Counted from the stretch's first letter, positions 1-8,722 are shown. The stretch: DNA of 64,000 nucleotides from Tardiphaga sp052076105 (GCF_052076105.1 NZ_CP197245.1:2914001-2978000); one strand, 5' to 3'. Numbers and translations are program-made. Notes: generated by a model from the sequence alone, not told the origin.

Positions 1-243
1 TATCAGGCCATCGACTTCGCCATTCGCCACAGATTGAAGACGGTCGAGGCCGGCGCCCAGGGCGAACACAAGATCGCGCGGGGCTATCTGCCGCAAACCA
101 CCTATTCGGCGCATTACATTGCCGATCGCGGACTGCGTCAGGCTGTCGGCGAATATCTTCAGCGCGAGCGCGAATATGTCGCGGAGGCCGTCCGCGAATT
201 GACCGAGGCCGGCCCGTTTAGGAAGAGCGACGAGCAGGATTAA
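1..243 (+). CDS. C-terminal part of COG3146 (DUF482) GNAT-like protein, cut by window edge
   Basis: The reading frame is open from the first base, so the gene begins before the window; only the last 80 residues are seen. They carry the YQAIDFAI segment, then KTVEAGAQGEHKIARGY, which I recognise as the conserved end of COG3146 proteins (peptidoglycan-related, FemAB/GNAT fold), followed by a charged helix rich in Glu and Arg. The family is common in alphaproteobacteria; its exact reaction is unsettled. The HIT gene follows on the same strand after 59 bases, so the two may be co-transcribed. A start codon inside the window (TTG at 34) is not real because the conserved block continues upstream of it. 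Confidence 0.8.
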   Translation, partial: YQAIDFAIRHRLKTVEAGAQGEHKIARGYLPQTTYSAHYIADRGLRQAVGEYLQREREYVAEAVRELTEAGPFRKSDEQD

Positions 244-302
244 GCCGTCTTGACCGGCTCCCCTCTGGCGGCGACAGTCGCCCAAATTCTCCGGAGGATT
301 CC

Positions 303-731
303 ATGACCGCGTATGACCCCAACAACATCTTCGCCAAGATCCTGCGCGGCGAATTCCCCTGCTACAAGGTCTATGAGAACGACCACGTGCTGGCGTTCCT
401 CGACATCATGCCGCGTTCCCCCGGCCATACGCTGGTGATCCCCAAGGCGCCTGCGCGCAATATCTTCGACATCACGCCGGACGACTACGCCCATGTCATC
501 CGCGCCGCCCACAAGATCGCCGCCGCCTGCAAACAGGCCTTCAAGGCCGACGGCATGACCGTCGCACAATATTCCGAGGCTGCAGGCGGCCAGGTGGTGT
601 TTCACCTGCACATGCATGTGATGCCACGCCACGACAATATCGGCCTGCTGCCGCCGGCGTCGCGCAAGGAAGATCCGAAGGTGCTGGAAGACAACGCGAC
701 GAAGCTGATCGCGGCACTGGCGGCGTTGTAG
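303..731 (+). CDS. HIT family protein (histidine triad nucleotide-binding hydrolase)
   Basis: Small cytoplasmic protein of 142 residues, the usual HIT length. The histidine triad HLHMHVMP lies at residues 101-108 (His101, 103, 105), with the N-terminal IFAKILRGEFPCYKVYE block and the HTLVIPK strand typical of the Hint/HIT branch. Members hydrolyse nucleoside phosphoramidates or similar AMP-linked substrates; the natural substrate here is not known. The start is supported by a CGGAGGA ribosome site 7 bases upstream. It follows the COG3146 gene by 59 bases on the same strand and is followed by palindromic repeats that probably end the unit. Confidence 0.92.
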   Translation: MTAYDPNNIFAKILRGEFPCYKVYENDHVLAFLDIMPRSPGHTLVIPKAPARNIFDITPDDYAHVIRAAHKIAAACKQAFKADGMTVAQYSEAAGGQVVFHLHMHVMPRHDNIGLLPPASRKEDPKVLEDNATKLIAALAAL

Positions 732-744
732 CGTCAGACACCGT

Positions 745-845
745 CCTCATGGTGAGGAGGCGCCCATCTCGGGCGCCGTCTCGAACCGTGATTGAGTTTG
801 CGGTCATCCTTCGAGACGCGACCAAGAGGTCGCTCCTCAGGATGA
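745..845. repeat. Two tandem palindromic intergenic elements (REP-like)
   Basis: First element (745-777): CCTCA-tgg-TGAGG followed by GGCGCCC-atctc-GGGCGCC. Second element (804-845): TCATCCT and AGGATGA arms enclosing GCGACC-aaga-GGTCGC. Both could fold as hairpins and sit between convergent genes (HIT on plus, TrmO on minus), the usual place for extragenic palindromes in Bradyrhizobium and Rhodopseudomonas genomes. They may also act as a transcription end for the HIT gene. Copy number in the genome cannot be seen here. Confidence 0.65.
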
Positions 846-869
846 GGGCAGAGAGCGGGCCGCCGAGCC

Positions 870-1361
870 CTACTCCGTCTGAAAGTCCCCCGGCTGCGGC
901 GGCGCCAGCGGCGTGAATTCGCAGCGGTCCGGCTTGACGTCCAGCAGCGGCGTCTCGTCAAGACAATCGAGTCCGCGCACCAGCACGGTCGATCCCTCGA
1001 TCCCCACCAGCTTCACCATCGACGTGCCGAGCGGGTTCGGCCGCACCGGCGTCCGCAACGAAAAGATGCCGCGCGCATTGCCGTCGTTCTTGGGGCTCTG
1101 CAGCACCAGGTCGCGGCGCGACAGATGCAGCCAGTAGATCACTTCGAGATGTTTGTAGAGATCGAGGTCCTTCAGCCCCGGCACCCACGGCTCGAAGATT
1201 TCGAGCCGGCACACCGGCCCGTCATGGCGGCCCTGCCGCGGCGTTTCCAGCCGCGACGTCCAGGGCGTGCGGATACGCCCGATATAGACGAGGCCCGCAT
1301 GGTTCGGCTTCGGTGCATCGACGGCGAGTTCGCCGGCGCGGATTTCACTCTCACGAACCAT
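870..1361 (-). CDS. TrmO / TsaA-like tRNA (N6-threonylcarbamoyladenosine37-N6)-methyltransferase family
   Basis: 163 residues of the UPF0066/TsaA family, whose studied member TrmO methylates t6A37 of tRNA using S-adenosylmethionine. Visible signatures are IGRIRTPW near residue 27, the RTPVRPNPLG block near residue 105, and LDCLDETPLLDVKP near residue 132, all part of the AdoMet-binding beta barrel. The C-terminal Rossmann-like extension of E. coli TrmO is absent, as in many alphaproteobacterial members, so substrate identity is less certain. It lies 26 bases after the TctC-type gene on the same strand and may be transcribed with it. The ribosome site is weak. Confidence 0.82.
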   Translation of the reverse strand: MVRESEIRAGELAVDAPKPNHAGLVYIGRIRTPWTSRLETPRQGRHDGPVCRLEIFEPWVPGLKDLDLYKHLEVIYWLHLSRRDLVLQSPKNDGNARGIFSLRTPVRPNPLGTSMVKLVGIEGSTVLVRGLDCLDETPLLDVKPDRCEFTPLAPPQPGDFQTE

Positions 1362-1387
1362 TGGTCACCGTTCTTGCATCCTGTCGA

Positions 1388-2374
1388 TCAATCCAGCGAG
1401 ATATTCTGCGCCTTGATCACCTTCGACCACCGCGCCCGATCTTCGTCAACGAATTCATTGATCTCCCTGACCGTCTTCGGTCGCAGCACGGGGAAGCCGA
1501 TCTTTTCCAGCGAGGCGCGGAACGTATTGTCGTTCAGGGCGCGGTCCATGCTGGCCATGACCGTCTTCACGACATCGTCCGGCAGTTTCGACGAGCCTGC
1601 AAGACCAAACCAGACGCCGACCTGATAGTCGGGGTAGCCGCTCTCGATGACGGTCGGCACGTCAGGCAGATCGGGACTGCGTTCTTTCGAACTGACGCCG
1701 AGCGGCCGCAGCAACCCGGCCTTCACAGGCGGCAGCGCGGTGGAGAGCGTATCGAACATCACCTGGATATTGCCGGAGAGCAGATCGGTCAGCGCTGGTC
1801 CCGCGCCCTTGTAGGGCACATGGGTCATGTCGACGCCGGCGATCTGCTTGAACATCTCGCCCGCCAGATGAATCGTGCCGCCGGTGCCGGCCGAACCAAA
1901 ATTCAGCTTTCCCGGATTGGCCTTTGCGTAAGCCACGAATTCCTTCACCGTCTTGGCCGGCACGGACGGATGCACTTCCATCACCACGGGCAGGTCAGTG
2001 ACCACCGTCAGCATCCGCAGATCCTTCTGCGGATCGTAGGACAGCTTTTTGTAGAGCAGTGGGTTGAGCACCATGATGGATGCAGCCGTGACAAACAGCG
2101 TGTAGCCATCGGGTTCTGCACGCGCGACCGCTTCGGCGGCAATGGCGCCTTGTGCGCCCGGCTTGTTCTCGACGATCGTCGTCTGCTTGAGATCGCGCCC
2201 GAGATAATCCGCCACCAGACGCGCAAGCACATCGGTCGGACCGCCCGCCGCATAGGGCACCACGAGTTTTATCACGCGCGTCGGATATTCCGCCGCGCGG
2301 GCAAGCGGCGCAGTGACGGCCATCGCCGTGATGACGAGGCCGGATACCATGGCGGAATGCACGCGAAATCTCAT
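1388..2374 (-). CDS. Bug/TctC family periplasmic solute-binding protein
   Basis: 328 residues with an N-terminal signal peptide (MRFRVHSAMVSG... cleavage near ARAAEYP), then YPTRVIKLVVPYAAGGPTD, the hallmark start of tripartite tricarboxylate transporter receptors. Further family marks are NKPGAQGAIAAEAVARAEPDGYT-like and LNFGSAGTGGTIHLAGE blocks. Such proteins bind carboxylates or other small organic acids in the periplasm; the ligand cannot be read from sequence. I chose the ATG at 2374 over an upstream one because it is preceded by GGGAG at a good distance and opens a proper signal peptide. No TctA or TctB gene is adjacent, so this is an orphan receptor, as is common in this group. Confidence 0.9.
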   Translation of the reverse strand: MRFRVHSAMVSGLVITAMAVTAPLARAAEYPTRVIKLVVPYAAGGPTDVLARLVADYLGRDLKQTTIVENKPGAQGAIAAEAVARAEPDGYTLFVTAASIMVLNPLLYKKLSYDPQKDLRMLTVVTDLPVVMEVHPSVPAKTVKEFVAYAKANPGKLNFGSAGTGGTIHLAGEMFKQIAGVDMTHVPYKGAGPALTDLLSGNIQVMFDTLSTALPPVKAGLLRPLGVSSKERSPDLPDVPTVIESGYPDYQVGVWFGLAGSSKLPDDVVKTVMASMDRALNDNTFRASLEKIGFPVLRPKTVREINEFVDEDRARWSKVIKAQNISLD

Positions 2375-2465
2375 ATCGTCTCCCAACACATTGTTTTTAA
2401 GTTGGGCGAAGACTATCGCGTTCACGCAGTCATACAAGGCCGATACAGCCTGACGCTGTCGCCTA

Positions 2466-2810
2466 TCACCCGAGGATGTATTTGCCGGTGACCATCACCA
2501 GCTCACCGCATGCGACGCCGAGAAAGATCGAACGCCGGAAAGCGACAAAGACGACAAGGCCAACAGCGACCGCACCATAGCGCAACGGCGGCGGAACGCT
2601 CGCGAGTGCGCCGGGTGGCACGACGAGGATTTGCGCGATAACACCGGCGAGGATCGCGGTGGCCACCGCCCTCACCCAGATCAGGATCTCGGACTCTTCA
2701 TCGACACCACCGCCGAGCCACAGGCCAAGCATGCGCCAGACTTCATTGGGCAGGAAACCCGCCAGCAGCAGCACGAGGAGCGCGTGCCAGTCGCCGATGA
2801 AGTCGCTCAT
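2466..2810 (-). CDS. azlD: AzlD family small subunit of branched-chain amino acid exporter
   Basis: 114 residues with about three or four hydrophobic segments (LLVLLLAGFL, AVATAILAGVIAQILVV, YGAVAVGLVVFVAF). The motif LAGFLPNEVWRMLGLWLG near residue 16 is typical of AzlD partners. Its ATG overlaps the stop of the azlC-like gene by four bases (ATGA), showing translational coupling. Known AzlCD pairs export branched-chain amino acids or analogues across the inner membrane; the substrate here is inferred only from family. Confidence 0.85.
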   Translation of the reverse strand: MSDFIGDWHALLVLLLAGFLPNEVWRMLGLWLGGGVDEESEILIWVRAVATAILAGVIAQILVVPPGALASVPPPLRYGAVAVGLVVFVAFRRSIFLGVACGELVMVTGKYILG

Positions 2811-3541
2811 CGCCGCCTCCAGCGATGCACGCCATAGGCGATGGTCCCGGCGGAGACGCCTGATATCAGGATGTCGACGCCGGTGTTGAACAGCGACACG
2901 ACAGGAAACAGCGCGAGACCGAGCACGAGTGCGACGACATCGGCGAGCTGCTTGCAGTTGCGCGCCGTCGACAGCAGGAACGCCAGCGGGGTCAGCAGCA
3001 GGATCGCCGCGCCGAACAGCGGCGGCAGATTGGCCGCGAGGTGATAACCGATGAAGGTCGCGGTCAGCGACGACAGCACAAGTCCGAGGCCGAGGCCGTT
3101 GACGAAGGCGATGCGTCGCTCGCGCGGTACCAGCGGCATCAACCGGAAGCATTCCACCCACAGCGTCACCGCGATGAAATGCGACGGCAGGATCAGTTGC
3201 CGCTTCTTCGTGTCCGGCATGCGCAGCATCGGCAGCACGGACACCACCATGGGAAACAGGCGGATCGCACTCACGGTGACCGCGAGCGCTGCCTGGATCA
3301 CTGTGGCGCCAGAGCCGAGCGCGACAAGAAGAATAATCTGTGCTGGGCCGGCCCAGACGAACAATGTGCTGGCCAGCGCCCAGAACAGGCTGAAATGCGT
3401 ATCATGGGCCAGCGCGCCGATGCCGACATAGGTCGCAAACAACACCAGCGTCAGGATAGTCGTGGTGATCGACCGCATGCCGTAAAGGAAGGCCGCTGCA
3501 CTGCCCTGCCATCTCGATGAATCCAGTGCAGGAAGCGCCAC
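2807..3541 (-). CDS. azlC: AzlC family branched-chain amino acid permease
   Basis: 244 residues, hydrophobic throughout, with the AzlC-type order: YGMRSITTTILTLVLFATYVG, then HFSLFWALASTLFVWAGPAQ, and a MPDTKKRQLILPSHFIAVTLWVE-like central loop. It is the large membrane subunit of the AzlCD exporter. It starts with GTG; an ATG 21 codons further in is an alternative start. The azlD-like gene follows with a 4-base overlap, so the pair forms a two-gene operon. No regulator of the Lrp or LysR type is adjacent. Confidence 0.88.
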   Translation of the reverse strand: MALPALDSSRWQGSAAAFLYGMRSITTTILTLVLFATYVGIGALAHDTHFSLFWALASTLFVWAGPAQIILLVALGSGATVIQAALAVTVSAIRLFPMVVSVLPMLRMPDTKKRQLILPSHFIAVTLWVECFRLMPLVPRERRIAFVNGLGLGLVLSSLTATFIGYHLAANLPPLFGAAILLLTPLAFLLSTARNCKQLADVVALVLGLALFPVVSLFNTGVDILISGVSAGTIAYGVHRWRRR

Positions 3542-3632
3542 GAGTGCTTGTTTCTTCTTGGTTGATCCGGCCTGTCATAGGCTGCCGAAAGCCGCCGGCG
3601 TCAAGAGGCGCCAATGCATGGGGTGGCCGCAA

Positions 3633-4604
3633 TCACGCTCTGCCGTTGCGCAGTACCAGACAGCCCTGCCCGGCCCGGCGGATCTTGCCGCAGAGATCGT
3701 TGGCTTCGTCACGCGTGTCGGTCCCGATCCTCACCTGATAGAAGGTTCGCGTGCCACGGCTTCGGAACAGCGAACTCAGCAGATTGGGATCGCGTTCGCC
3801 GACCACCGAGCGCAAACGCAACATCACCCGTGCATAGGACATCAACGCACGATCACGATTGAAGCCCGCCGCCAGTTGCACACCCCACGGCCGCGCTTCG
3901 CCGAGCGTCACGCGCGCTTCCAGTTGCGTGACGAAGGGATTGGGCGCGCGTTGCAGCAGCGCCATCAATTCACGGCAGCTCGACGTCGCGGCACGCGGCG
4001 GCATCTTGCCGTTACGGCCCGCCGCCTGCCAGTCCTCGACCGTCGCGCCGGTGATCGCGGAGACGTAGTTGCGGGTCTCACCGGGCATGTATCCCTTGCC
4101 GTCGAGCCACTCCTGTACGCGGCGCGGTCCTGCATTATAGGCCGCAGCCGCGAGACCGAGATTGCCGAACTGGTTGCGCAGCTCATTGAGAAACTCCGCG
4201 GATTTCGGCAGCGCCTGCACCGGATCAAACGGGTCGAGCAGACGGCGCTCATTGGCCGTGCCCGGCATGAATTGCGCGATGCCCTGCGCGCGCTGGCCAT
4301 TGCGCGTCACGGGACCCACAGCATCGGGCTGAAACCGGCTTTCCTGCCAGATCACACGGGCGAAGAATTCCAGCGGCAGGTCGTTGGCCCGCGCTGCGGA
4401 CTCGATCATCAGACACATCGACTCGCGGGCAGCGCTGTCCCGCGCCAGATTGGGCTTCACCGGAGCCGTCATTGGCTGCATCCGGTCCGCGCCGGGCTTC
4501 GCCAGTTCGCTGACCGGGAGCTCTTCGGCGCATACGCCCGCAACCGGCGCAAGCAACAGCGCCGCGAGGCAAATCATCCGGCCGATGGTCCTTCGGAGCG
4601 CCAT
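3633..4604 (-). CDS. Lytic murein transglycosylase with C-terminal SPOR-like domain
   Basis: 323 residues. A signal peptide covers about residues 1-26 (cleavage near VCAEELP). The SLT domain follows, with catalytic Glu88 in IWQESRFQPDAVGP, the AQGIAQFMPGTA block at 106-117 and AAYNAGP at 154-160. The last 40 residues (TFYQVRIGTDTRDEANDLC...) look like a SPOR repeat, which binds denuded glycan at division sites. The enzyme would cleave the MurNAc-GlcNAc bond in the periplasm with formation of anhydro-MurNAc. It is divergent from the GrdB-like gene. The frame stays open upstream of the ATG for more than 1 kb, but that part is antisense to a real gene and lacks homology. Confidence 0.88.
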   Translation of the reverse strand: MALRRTIGRMICLAALLLAPVAGVCAEELPVSELAKPGADRMQPMTAPVKPNLARDSAARESMCLMIESAARANDLPLEFFARVIWQESRFQPDAVGPVTRNGQRAQGIAQFMPGTANERRLLDPFDPVQALPKSAEFLNELRNQFGNLGLAAAAYNAGPRRVQEWLDGKGYMPGETRNYVSAITGATVEDWQAAGRNGKMPPRAATSSCRELMALLQRAPNPFVTQLEARVTLGEARPWGVQLAAGFNRDRALMSYARVMLRLRSVVGERDPNLLSSLFRSRGTRTFYQVRIGTDTRDEANDLCGKIRRAGQGCLVLRNGRA

Positions 4605-4694
4605 GCCTGATCCCACGCGGATCCCCCGCGCCTTGACAGCGAGACCCCAGCAGCTAGCTATGAATGAAAGACGGCAAAAGCGGGAGTGCAAACA

Positions 4695-5630
4695 ATGGCC
4701 GACGCGCGCGACGACACATCCGGCTTTGCCAGCGACGACGATGTTCCGATCCAGTACATGGCCCGCACCCGCGCCTATTATCAGGCGATCGGCTATGACG
4801 TTCCTTATCGCTGGGCCCATCATATCGATGCGCCGTTCCAGCCGCTGAAGGGACCGCTGGCGCAGTCGCGCGTCGCCATCGTCACCACCGCAGCGCCCTT
4901 CGATCCCGCCAAGGGCGACCAGGGTCCGGGCGCGCTCTATAACGGCGGCGCCAAGTTCTATCAGGTCTATGACGGCGATACGTCGGTCGATCATGACCTG
5001 CGCATCTCGCACATCGCCTATGACCGCGTGCACACCACGGCGGACGACAGCGGCACCTGGTTTCCCCTGCCCGCCCTGCGTGATCTCGCGGCGTCCGGCC
5101 GCATCGGCAGTGTCGCACTGCGCTTCTACGGCGCGCCGACAAATCGCAGCCATCGCGTCACCCTCGAGACCGATGCGCCGGAGATCGTGAAACGCGCGAA
5201 GGCCGATGGTGTCGACGTCGCCGTCCTGGTGCCGAATTGCCCGGTCTGCCATCAGACCATCAGCCTGGTCGCCCGTGAGCTGGAGGCCAATGGCATCTCG
5301 ACTGTGGTAGCGGGCTGCGCCAAGGACATTGTCGAACACGCGGCCGTGCCCCGTTTCCTGTTCAGCGACTTCCCGCTCGGCAATTCCGCCGGCAAGCCGC
5401 ATGACAAGGCCTCGCAGGCGCAAACCCTGGAATTGGCCCTGCGCCTGCTGGAATCCGCCGTGGGTCCGCAGACCACCATGCAGTCGCCGCAGCGCTGGGC
5501 CAGCGATGCCGTCTGGAAGCGCGACTACAACAATGTCGCCCTGCTCAGCGCCGAGGAACTGGCACGCCGCCGGGCCGAATTCGACAAGCAGAAGGACATC
5601 GCACGCGGACTGCGCGAAACAGCGGCCTGA
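4695..5630 (+). CDS. GrdB/PrdB-like (glycine/sarcosine/betaine reductase selenoprotein B family) protein without selenocysteine
   Basis: 311 residues resembling the glycine/proline reductase B-subunit family: SRVAIVTTAAPFDPAKGDQGPG near the N-terminus, DLRISHIAYDR, LPALRDLAASGRIG, and the redox segment NCPVCH at residues 181-186. In GrdB the active residue is selenocysteine encoded by TGA; here the frame has two ordinary cysteines three apart and no in-frame TGA. Function in an aerobe is unknown; annotations of such relatives as reductases are by similarity only. The ATG at 4695 is preferred to the GTG at 4686 because GGGAG lies 8 bases before it. It stands alone, divergent from the transglycosylase gene. 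Confidence 0.72.
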   Translation: MADARDDTSGFASDDDVPIQYMARTRAYYQAIGYDVPYRWAHHIDAPFQPLKGPLAQSRVAIVTTAAPFDPAKGDQGPGALYNGGAKFYQVYDGDTSVDHDLRISHIAYDRVHTTADDSGTWFPLPALRDLAASGRIGSVALRFYGAPTNRSHRVTLETDAPEIVKRAKADGVDVAVLVPNCPVCHQTISLVARELEANGISTVVAGCAKDIVEHAAVPRFLFSDFPLGNSAGKPHDKASQAQTLELALRLLESAVGPQTTMQSPQRWASDAVWKRDYNNVALLSAEELARRRAEFDKQKDIARGLRETAA

Positions 5631-5775
5631 GCCCATCCTGAGGCCGATCACCCCGTCTTTCGGCGATCGCCCTTAACTTTGGTTTACGTTAAATCCGCTC
5701 AATCTACGCGAGAGCCTTCCCCGGCGGATGGAACTGCGTACAGTCCCCGCCTGCAACCTCAGGGGACATCAGGAC

Positions 5776-6126
5776 ATGGACGAGCGGCGCAAGAACGTCA
5801 GGGACAAGGTGATCTACGGTGCCGTCGCGTCCAAGGACCAGAAGGCCAAGGAATGTGTCGTGCGCGACATTTCCGAAGATGGCGCCCGCATCGAATTTAG
5901 CAGCGGCGCGCGGCTGCCGAAGGATGAGCTGACGCTCAACATCGCGCGAAAGGGCCGCTCGTTCCTCGCCAAGATCGTCTGGTGGCGCGACAACATCGTC
6001 GGCGTCGCCTTCACCGATCCGCCGGTGGAAAGCAAGGAAAGCTCTGACATCGAAGAGCGGCTGCGCAAGAGCGAGAAGAAGAAGCGCGAATTGCAGAAGC
6101 AGATCCAGAAGCTGCTGGGGCAGTAA
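5776..6126 (+). CDS. PilZ domain protein (probable cyclic-di-GMP receptor)
   Basis: 116 residues. The PilZ ligand motifs are both present: basic MDERRKNVR at the very N-terminus (RxxxR-type) and DISEDG at residues 31-36 (D/NxSxxG). A beta-barrel pattern follows (ARIEFSSGARLP, LTLNIARKGRSFLAKIVWW), then a short charged coiled coil, EERLRKSEKKKRELQKQIQK. It would sense cyclic-di-GMP in the cytoplasm; its partner is not apparent. The start at 5776 is chosen because the motif begins there and AGGGG lies upstream; an earlier in-frame ATG at 5728 adds residues without family match. A REP-like element and a strong hairpin follow. Confidence 0.87.
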   Translation: MDERRKNVRDKVIYGAVASKDQKAKECVVRDISEDGARIEFSSGARLPKDELTLNIARKGRSFLAKIVWWRDNIVGVAFTDPPVESKESSDIEERLRKSEKKKRELQKQIQKLLGQ

Positions 6127-6171
6127 CGCGACCGCGGTCACGACCCGAATACCGGAAATGCAATTTACACT

Positions 6172-6256
6172 CCGTCATGCCCGGCCTCGTGCCGGGCATC
6201 CACGTCTTGGCCCGGATCAAAGACGTGGATGGCCGGGACAAGCCCGGCCATGACGG
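6172..6256. repeat. REP-like palindrome
   Basis: An 85-base inverted repeat: CCGTCATGCCCGGC...CATCCACGTCTT on the left pairs with AAGACGTGGATG...GCCGGGC/CATGACGG on the right, around GGCCCGGATCA. It lies between two convergent genes. The sequence type (GTCATGCCCGGC) is a familiar extragenic palindrome of Bradyrhizobium-like genomes. It differs in sequence from the palindromes at 745-845 and 18941-19093. Confidence 0.7.
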
Positions 6257-6266
6257 CGTTAGAACT

Positions 6267-6300
6267 AAAAACGGCCGGTGATCGCTCACCGGCCGTTTTT
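6267..6300. terminator. Bidirectional intrinsic terminator between PilZ gene and clpA
   Basis: A perfect 15-base-pair stem (AAAAACGGCCGGTGA / TCACCGGCCGTTTTT) with a TCGC loop. The T-run on one side and A-run on the other let it end transcription in both directions, serving the PilZ gene on plus and clpA on minus. Confidence 0.85.
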
Positions 6301-6322
6301 CATTTTTCAATCCGAACCAGGC

Positions 6323-8722
6323 TTACGCCTTTTCCAGCGGCCCCTTGGCCGAACCCGAGCCCTTGCCCGACTTCGGCTTCTTGGCGGCGCCGCGCTTCGT
6401 CGGCAGCTTCTCCGGCTTCGGCGTCACGGGACCATCGACGAATTCGAAGCCGATGCTTTCCTGCTCGACGCCGAGCACCGCCTCGTCCTTCTTCAGGATG
6501 ACGCGGACATGGCCGCCATTCTTGAGCTTGCCGAACAGGAGTTCGTCGGCCAGCGGCTTCTTGATGTGCTCCTGGATCACACGACCCATCGGGCGCGCAC
6601 CCATCTGCTCGTCATAGCCGTGCTGGATCAGCCAGGCCTTGGCGGGCTCGGACAGTTCGATGGTGACGTCGCGGTCCGCGAGCTGGGCTTCCAGCTGCAG
6701 CACGAACTTCTCCACCACCATGCCGATCACATCCGAATTCAGATGTGCGAAGGACACGACCGCATCGAGGCGGTTGCGGAATTCCGGCGCGAACTGCCGG
6801 TTGATCGCCTCCTGATCCTCGCCTTCCCGCTTGGCGCGGGTAAAGCCGAAGGCTGCACGCGCCATGTCGGCAGCGCCGGCATTGGTCGTCATGATCAGGA
6901 TCACGTTGCGGAACGAGACCTGCTTGCCGTTATGGTCGGTCAGACGGCCGTGATCCATCACCTGCAGCAGCACGTTGTACAGATCCGGATGCGCCTTCTC
7001 GATTTCGTCGAGCAGCACCACGCAATGCGGATGCTGGTCCACGCCATCGGTCAGCAGACCGCCCTGATCGAAGCCGACATAGCCGGGAGGCGCGCCGATC
7101 AGGCGCGACACGGTGTGCCGCTCCATATATTCAGACATGTCGAACCGAATGAGCTCGACACCCAGTGAGGCTGCCAGCTGCTTCGCCACTTCGGTCTTGC
7201 CGACGCCGGTCGGGCCCGAGAACAGATAGGAGCCAATCGGCTTCTCCGGCTCGCGCAAGCCGGCACGCGCCAGCTTGATCGATGCCGACAGGGCCTCGAT
7301 CGCCTTGTCCTGACCGAACACAACGCGCTTCAAAGTGGTCTCGAGATGCCGCAGCGTCTCGGCATCGTCCTTCGACACGCTCTTGGGCGGGATCCGCGCC
7401 ATGGTCGCGATCGTGGTCTCGATTTCCTTGATGCCGATGGTCTTCTTGCGCTTGCTCTCGGCCACCAGCATCTGCGCCGCGCCCGACTCGTCGATCACGT
7501 CGATCGCCTTGTCCGGCAGCTTGCGGTCGTGGATGTAGCGCGACGAGAGCTGCACCGCAGCCTCGATGGCCTCATTCGTATACTTGAGCTTGTGATAGTC
7601 CTCGAAATACGGCTTGAGGCCCTTCAGGATCGAGATCGCATCTTCAATGGTCGGCTCATTGACGTCGATCTTCTGGAACCGGCGCACCAAAGCGCGGTCC
7701 TTCTCGAAGTGCTGGCGATATTCCTTGTAGGTGGTCGAGCCCATGCAGCGGATCGCGCCCGAAGCCAGCGCAGGCTTGAGCAGATTCGAGGCATCCATCG
7801 CGCCGCCCGAGGTGGCGCCGGCGCCGATCACCGTGTGGATTTCGTCGATGAACAGGATCGCATTCGGATGCGCTTCGAGTTCCTTGAGCACCTGCTTCAG
7901 GCGTTCCTCGAAGTCGCCGCGATAGCGTGTGCCGGCCAGCAGCGTGCCCATGTCCAGCGAGAACACGGTGGCCGCCGACAGCACTTCCGGCACGTCGCTG
8001 TCCACGATGCGCTTGGCCAGACCTTCGGCGATCGCCGTCTTGCCGACGCCGGCTTCGCCGACGAACAGCGGATTGTTCTTCTGACGACGGCACAGAACCT
8101 GGATCGCGCGGTTGATCTCGGCGGTACGCCCGATCACCGGATCGATCTTGCCGTCACGCGCCTTCTTGTTGAGGTTGACGCAATAGGTGTCGAGCGCCTC
8201 GCCCTTCTTCTTGGCCTCGTCGCCGTTCTTGGTCTCGGTCTCCTCGTCGACGCCGCGCACCGGCCGCGCCTCGGAAACGCCCGGCCGCTTGGCAATGCCG
8301 TGGCTGATGTAATTCACCGCATCGTAACGCGTCATATCCTGCTCCTGCAGGAAATACGCCGCATGGCTTTCGCGCTCGGCGAAGATCGCGATCAGCACAT
8401 TGGCGCCGGTCACTTCTTCGCGACCCGACGACTGCACGTGAATAACGGCGCGCTGGATCACGCGCTGAAAACCGGCGGTCGGCTTGGCATCGTCTGCGCC
8501 ATCCGTCACCAGGTTTTCGAATTCGGTTTCGAGATAATTGACCAAACTGCCGCGCAGCTTGTCGAGATCGACGCTGCACGCCCGCATCACCGCCGCGGCG
8601 TCGCTGTCATCCACCAGCGACAGCAGGAGATGTTCCAGCGTCGCATACTGGTGGTGCCGCTCGTTCGCAATCGAGAGCGCCCGATGCAGCGATTGTTCAA
8701 GGCTTTGAGAAAAAGTTGGCAT
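6323..8722 (-). CDS. clpA: ATP-dependent Clp protease ATP-binding subunit ClpA
   Basis: 799 residues, full ClpA length. The N-terminal repeat domain (residues 1-145, HQYATLEHLLLSLVDD) is followed by an acidic linker rich in Glu and Lys, AAA+ module 1 with Walker A GEAGVGKT at 222-229 and Walker B LFIDEIH, and module 2 with Walker A GPTGVGKT near residue 505 and VVLLDEIEKAHPD. The AFGFTR segment occupies the position of the ClpP-binding IGL loop of E. coli ClpA. The C-terminus is a Lys/Pro/Gly-rich tail. ClpA unfolds substrates and feeds them to ClpP. clpS, its N-degron adaptor, lies 255 bases upstream on the same strand; clpP is not in the window. Confidence 0.98.
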   Translation of the reverse strand: MPTFSQSLEQSLHRALSIANERHHQYATLEHLLLSLVDDSDAAAVMRACSVDLDKLRGSLVNYLETEFENLVTDGADDAKPTAGFQRVIQRAVIHVQSSGREEVTGANVLIAIFAERESHAAYFLQEQDMTRYDAVNYISHGIAKRPGVSEARPVRGVDEETETKNGDEAKKKGEALDTYCVNLNKKARDGKIDPVIGRTAEINRAIQVLCRRQKNNPLFVGEAGVGKTAIAEGLAKRIVDSDVPEVLSAATVFSLDMGTLLAGTRYRGDFEERLKQVLKELEAHPNAILFIDEIHTVIGAGATSGGAMDASNLLKPALASGAIRCMGSTTYKEYRQHFEKDRALVRRFQKIDVNEPTIEDAISILKGLKPYFEDYHKLKYTNEAIEAAVQLSSRYIHDRKLPDKAIDVIDESGAAQMLVAESKRKKTIGIKEIETTIATMARIPPKSVSKDDAETLRHLETTLKRVVFGQDKAIEALSASIKLARAGLREPEKPIGSYLFSGPTGVGKTEVAKQLAASLGVELIRFDMSEYMERHTVSRLIGAPPGYVGFDQGGLLTDGVDQHPHCVVLLDEIEKAHPDLYNVLLQVMDHGRLTDHNGKQVSFRNVILIMTTNAGAADMARAAFGFTRAKREGEDQEAINRQFAPEFRNRLDAVVSFAHLNSDVIGMVVEKFVLQLEAQLADRDVTIELSEPAKAWLIQHGYDEQMGARPMGRVIQEHIKKPLADELLFGKLKNGGHVRVILKKDEAVLGVEQESIGFEFVDGPVTPKPEKLPTKRGAAKKPKSGKGSGSAKGPLEKA

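Noticed and set aside
5238..5256. Selenocysteine in the GrdB-like protein
   Set aside because: The frame has two TGC codons and no in-frame TGA, and no SECIS-like stem was recognised.
4605..5651. Upstream extension of the lytic transglycosylase frame to 672 residues
   Set aside because: The extension is antisense to the GrdB-like gene and has no signal peptide or family match; the real start is at 4604.
5674..5692. TTAA pair before the PilZ gene as a CtrA site
   Set aside because: Spacing between the TTAA units is 12 bases, not 7.
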